Assembly: GCA_003249225.1 (NCBI GenBank)
Contig: QKJQ01000016.1
Span: 124,001-188,000, forward strand
Direction of reading: 5' to 3'
Source of the DNA: Clostridia bacterium
GTDB taxonomy: Bacteria; Bacillota; Clostridia; Lachnospirales; Lachnospiraceae
Length of the DNA: 64,000 bases
Shown: in pieces, positions 63,772 through 64,000 of the stretch
How the letters are laid out: every line of letters begins with the position of its first letter
Position numbering within the stretch: position 1 is the first letter of the stretch
Notes under the pieces: model-generated
The model's database searches: none
Seen by the model: only the letters and a program-made list of their open reading frames with translations
What the model was told of the DNA's origin: nothing
Program-made: the position numbers and the translations under genes

Positions 63772-64000
63772 TATGATGAATCGGGTAAAGGAAGCAAAAA
63801 AGTATCAGATGAAAGCATGGATGGCGTTGTTCCCGGAAAGTTCGGCACAGCATTTTGAAGTAATCGGAAATGAAATCAGTGCTATGTTCATGGAATGTGC
63901 GGCTGACATGATGAAGAAGGAACGGTATTCCTCGGACGATAAGAGGGAGACGAAGGAAAAGCAGGACGGGTTCTGCAAAGAAGAAAAGTATGAAGCAAAC
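63761..64000 (+). CDS. Unknown protein, partner of the ArsA-like ATPase (3' end outside window)
   Basis: An open frame of at least 80 codons that runs off the window and so is missing from the ORF track. GGAGG lies eight bases before ATG 63761, and it overlaps arsA by 11 bases, implying coupled translation. The product (VKEAKKYQMKAWMALFPESS, then FEVIGNEISAMFMECAADMM) is helical and methionine-rich, then highly charged. I do not recognise the family. The close coupling suggests it works with the ATPase. Confidence 0.7.
   Translation, partial: MNCDMMNRVKEAKKYQMKAWMALFPESSAQHFEVIGNEISAMFMECAADMMKKERYSSDDKRETKEKQDGFCKEEKYEAN

Overview
The window reads as chromosome of an anaerobic, moderately low-GC Gram-positive bacterium, most likely a gut clostridium of the Lachnospiraceae type. 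Supporting signs are strong AGGAGG-type ribosome sites, many lipoproteins, LacI, MarR and LysR regulators, oxygen-sensitive glycyl-radical and selenium/molybdenum enzymes, a DUF4317 gene and abundant c-di-GMP signalling. This assignment is inference; no rRNA or tRNA gene is present to test it.

Layout. 1-5.1 kb: glucan metabolism (end of malQ, two LacI regulators, glycogen phosphorylase). 5.4-9.0 kb: two diguanylate cyclases, one fused to an ammonium transporter. 9.1-23.1 kb: assorted genes: a beta-helix carbohydrate-binding lipoprotein, an Fe-S aldo/keto reductase, a split permease, DUF1697, a three-gene ABC-2 exporter, DUF4317, a NUDIX hydrolase, a LysR/AEC-carrier pair, an SGNH hydrolase and a CotH-kinase lipoprotein.

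23.1-46.5 kb: the centrepiece, 19 co-directional genes behind one consensus promoter and a purine-riboswitch-like leader. The genes make molybdenum cofactor (moeA-like, moaC, moaA, MOSC, mog), mature molybdenum hydroxylases (xdhC, mocA), encode two xanthine-dehydrogenase-type enzymes, a hydantoinase-like amidohydrolase and a D-aminoacylase-like domain, then ssnA, ygfK, ygeX and ygeY, and end with a molybdate ABC importer. This is the gut-bacterial anaerobic purine/urate catabolism set. Several parts are remodelled: the riboswitch core is non-canonical and its layout predicts a ligand-ON switch; the FAD subunit is fused to an amidohydrolase; YgfK lacks its usual GltD-like flavoprotein module; and ModA is circularly permuted, with its C-terminal half preceding its N-terminal half.

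46.5-64 kb: an APH-like kinase, a DUF368 undecaprenyl-phosphate flippase candidate, a GH36 alpha-galactosidase, an HD-GYP response regulator with a large hybrid histidine kinase, an EamA exporter, an unknown coiled-coil membrane protein, the trans-4-hydroxyproline dehydratase HypD with its activase (minus strand), and divergently a MarR regulator followed by an ArsA/Get3-like ATPase with an HSP20-like tail.

A second theme is slippage-like tandem repetition. At least eight intergenic gaps hold their own short tandem arrays, and at least four proteins carry in-frame repeat or low-complexity expansions, mostly in likely permissive segments.
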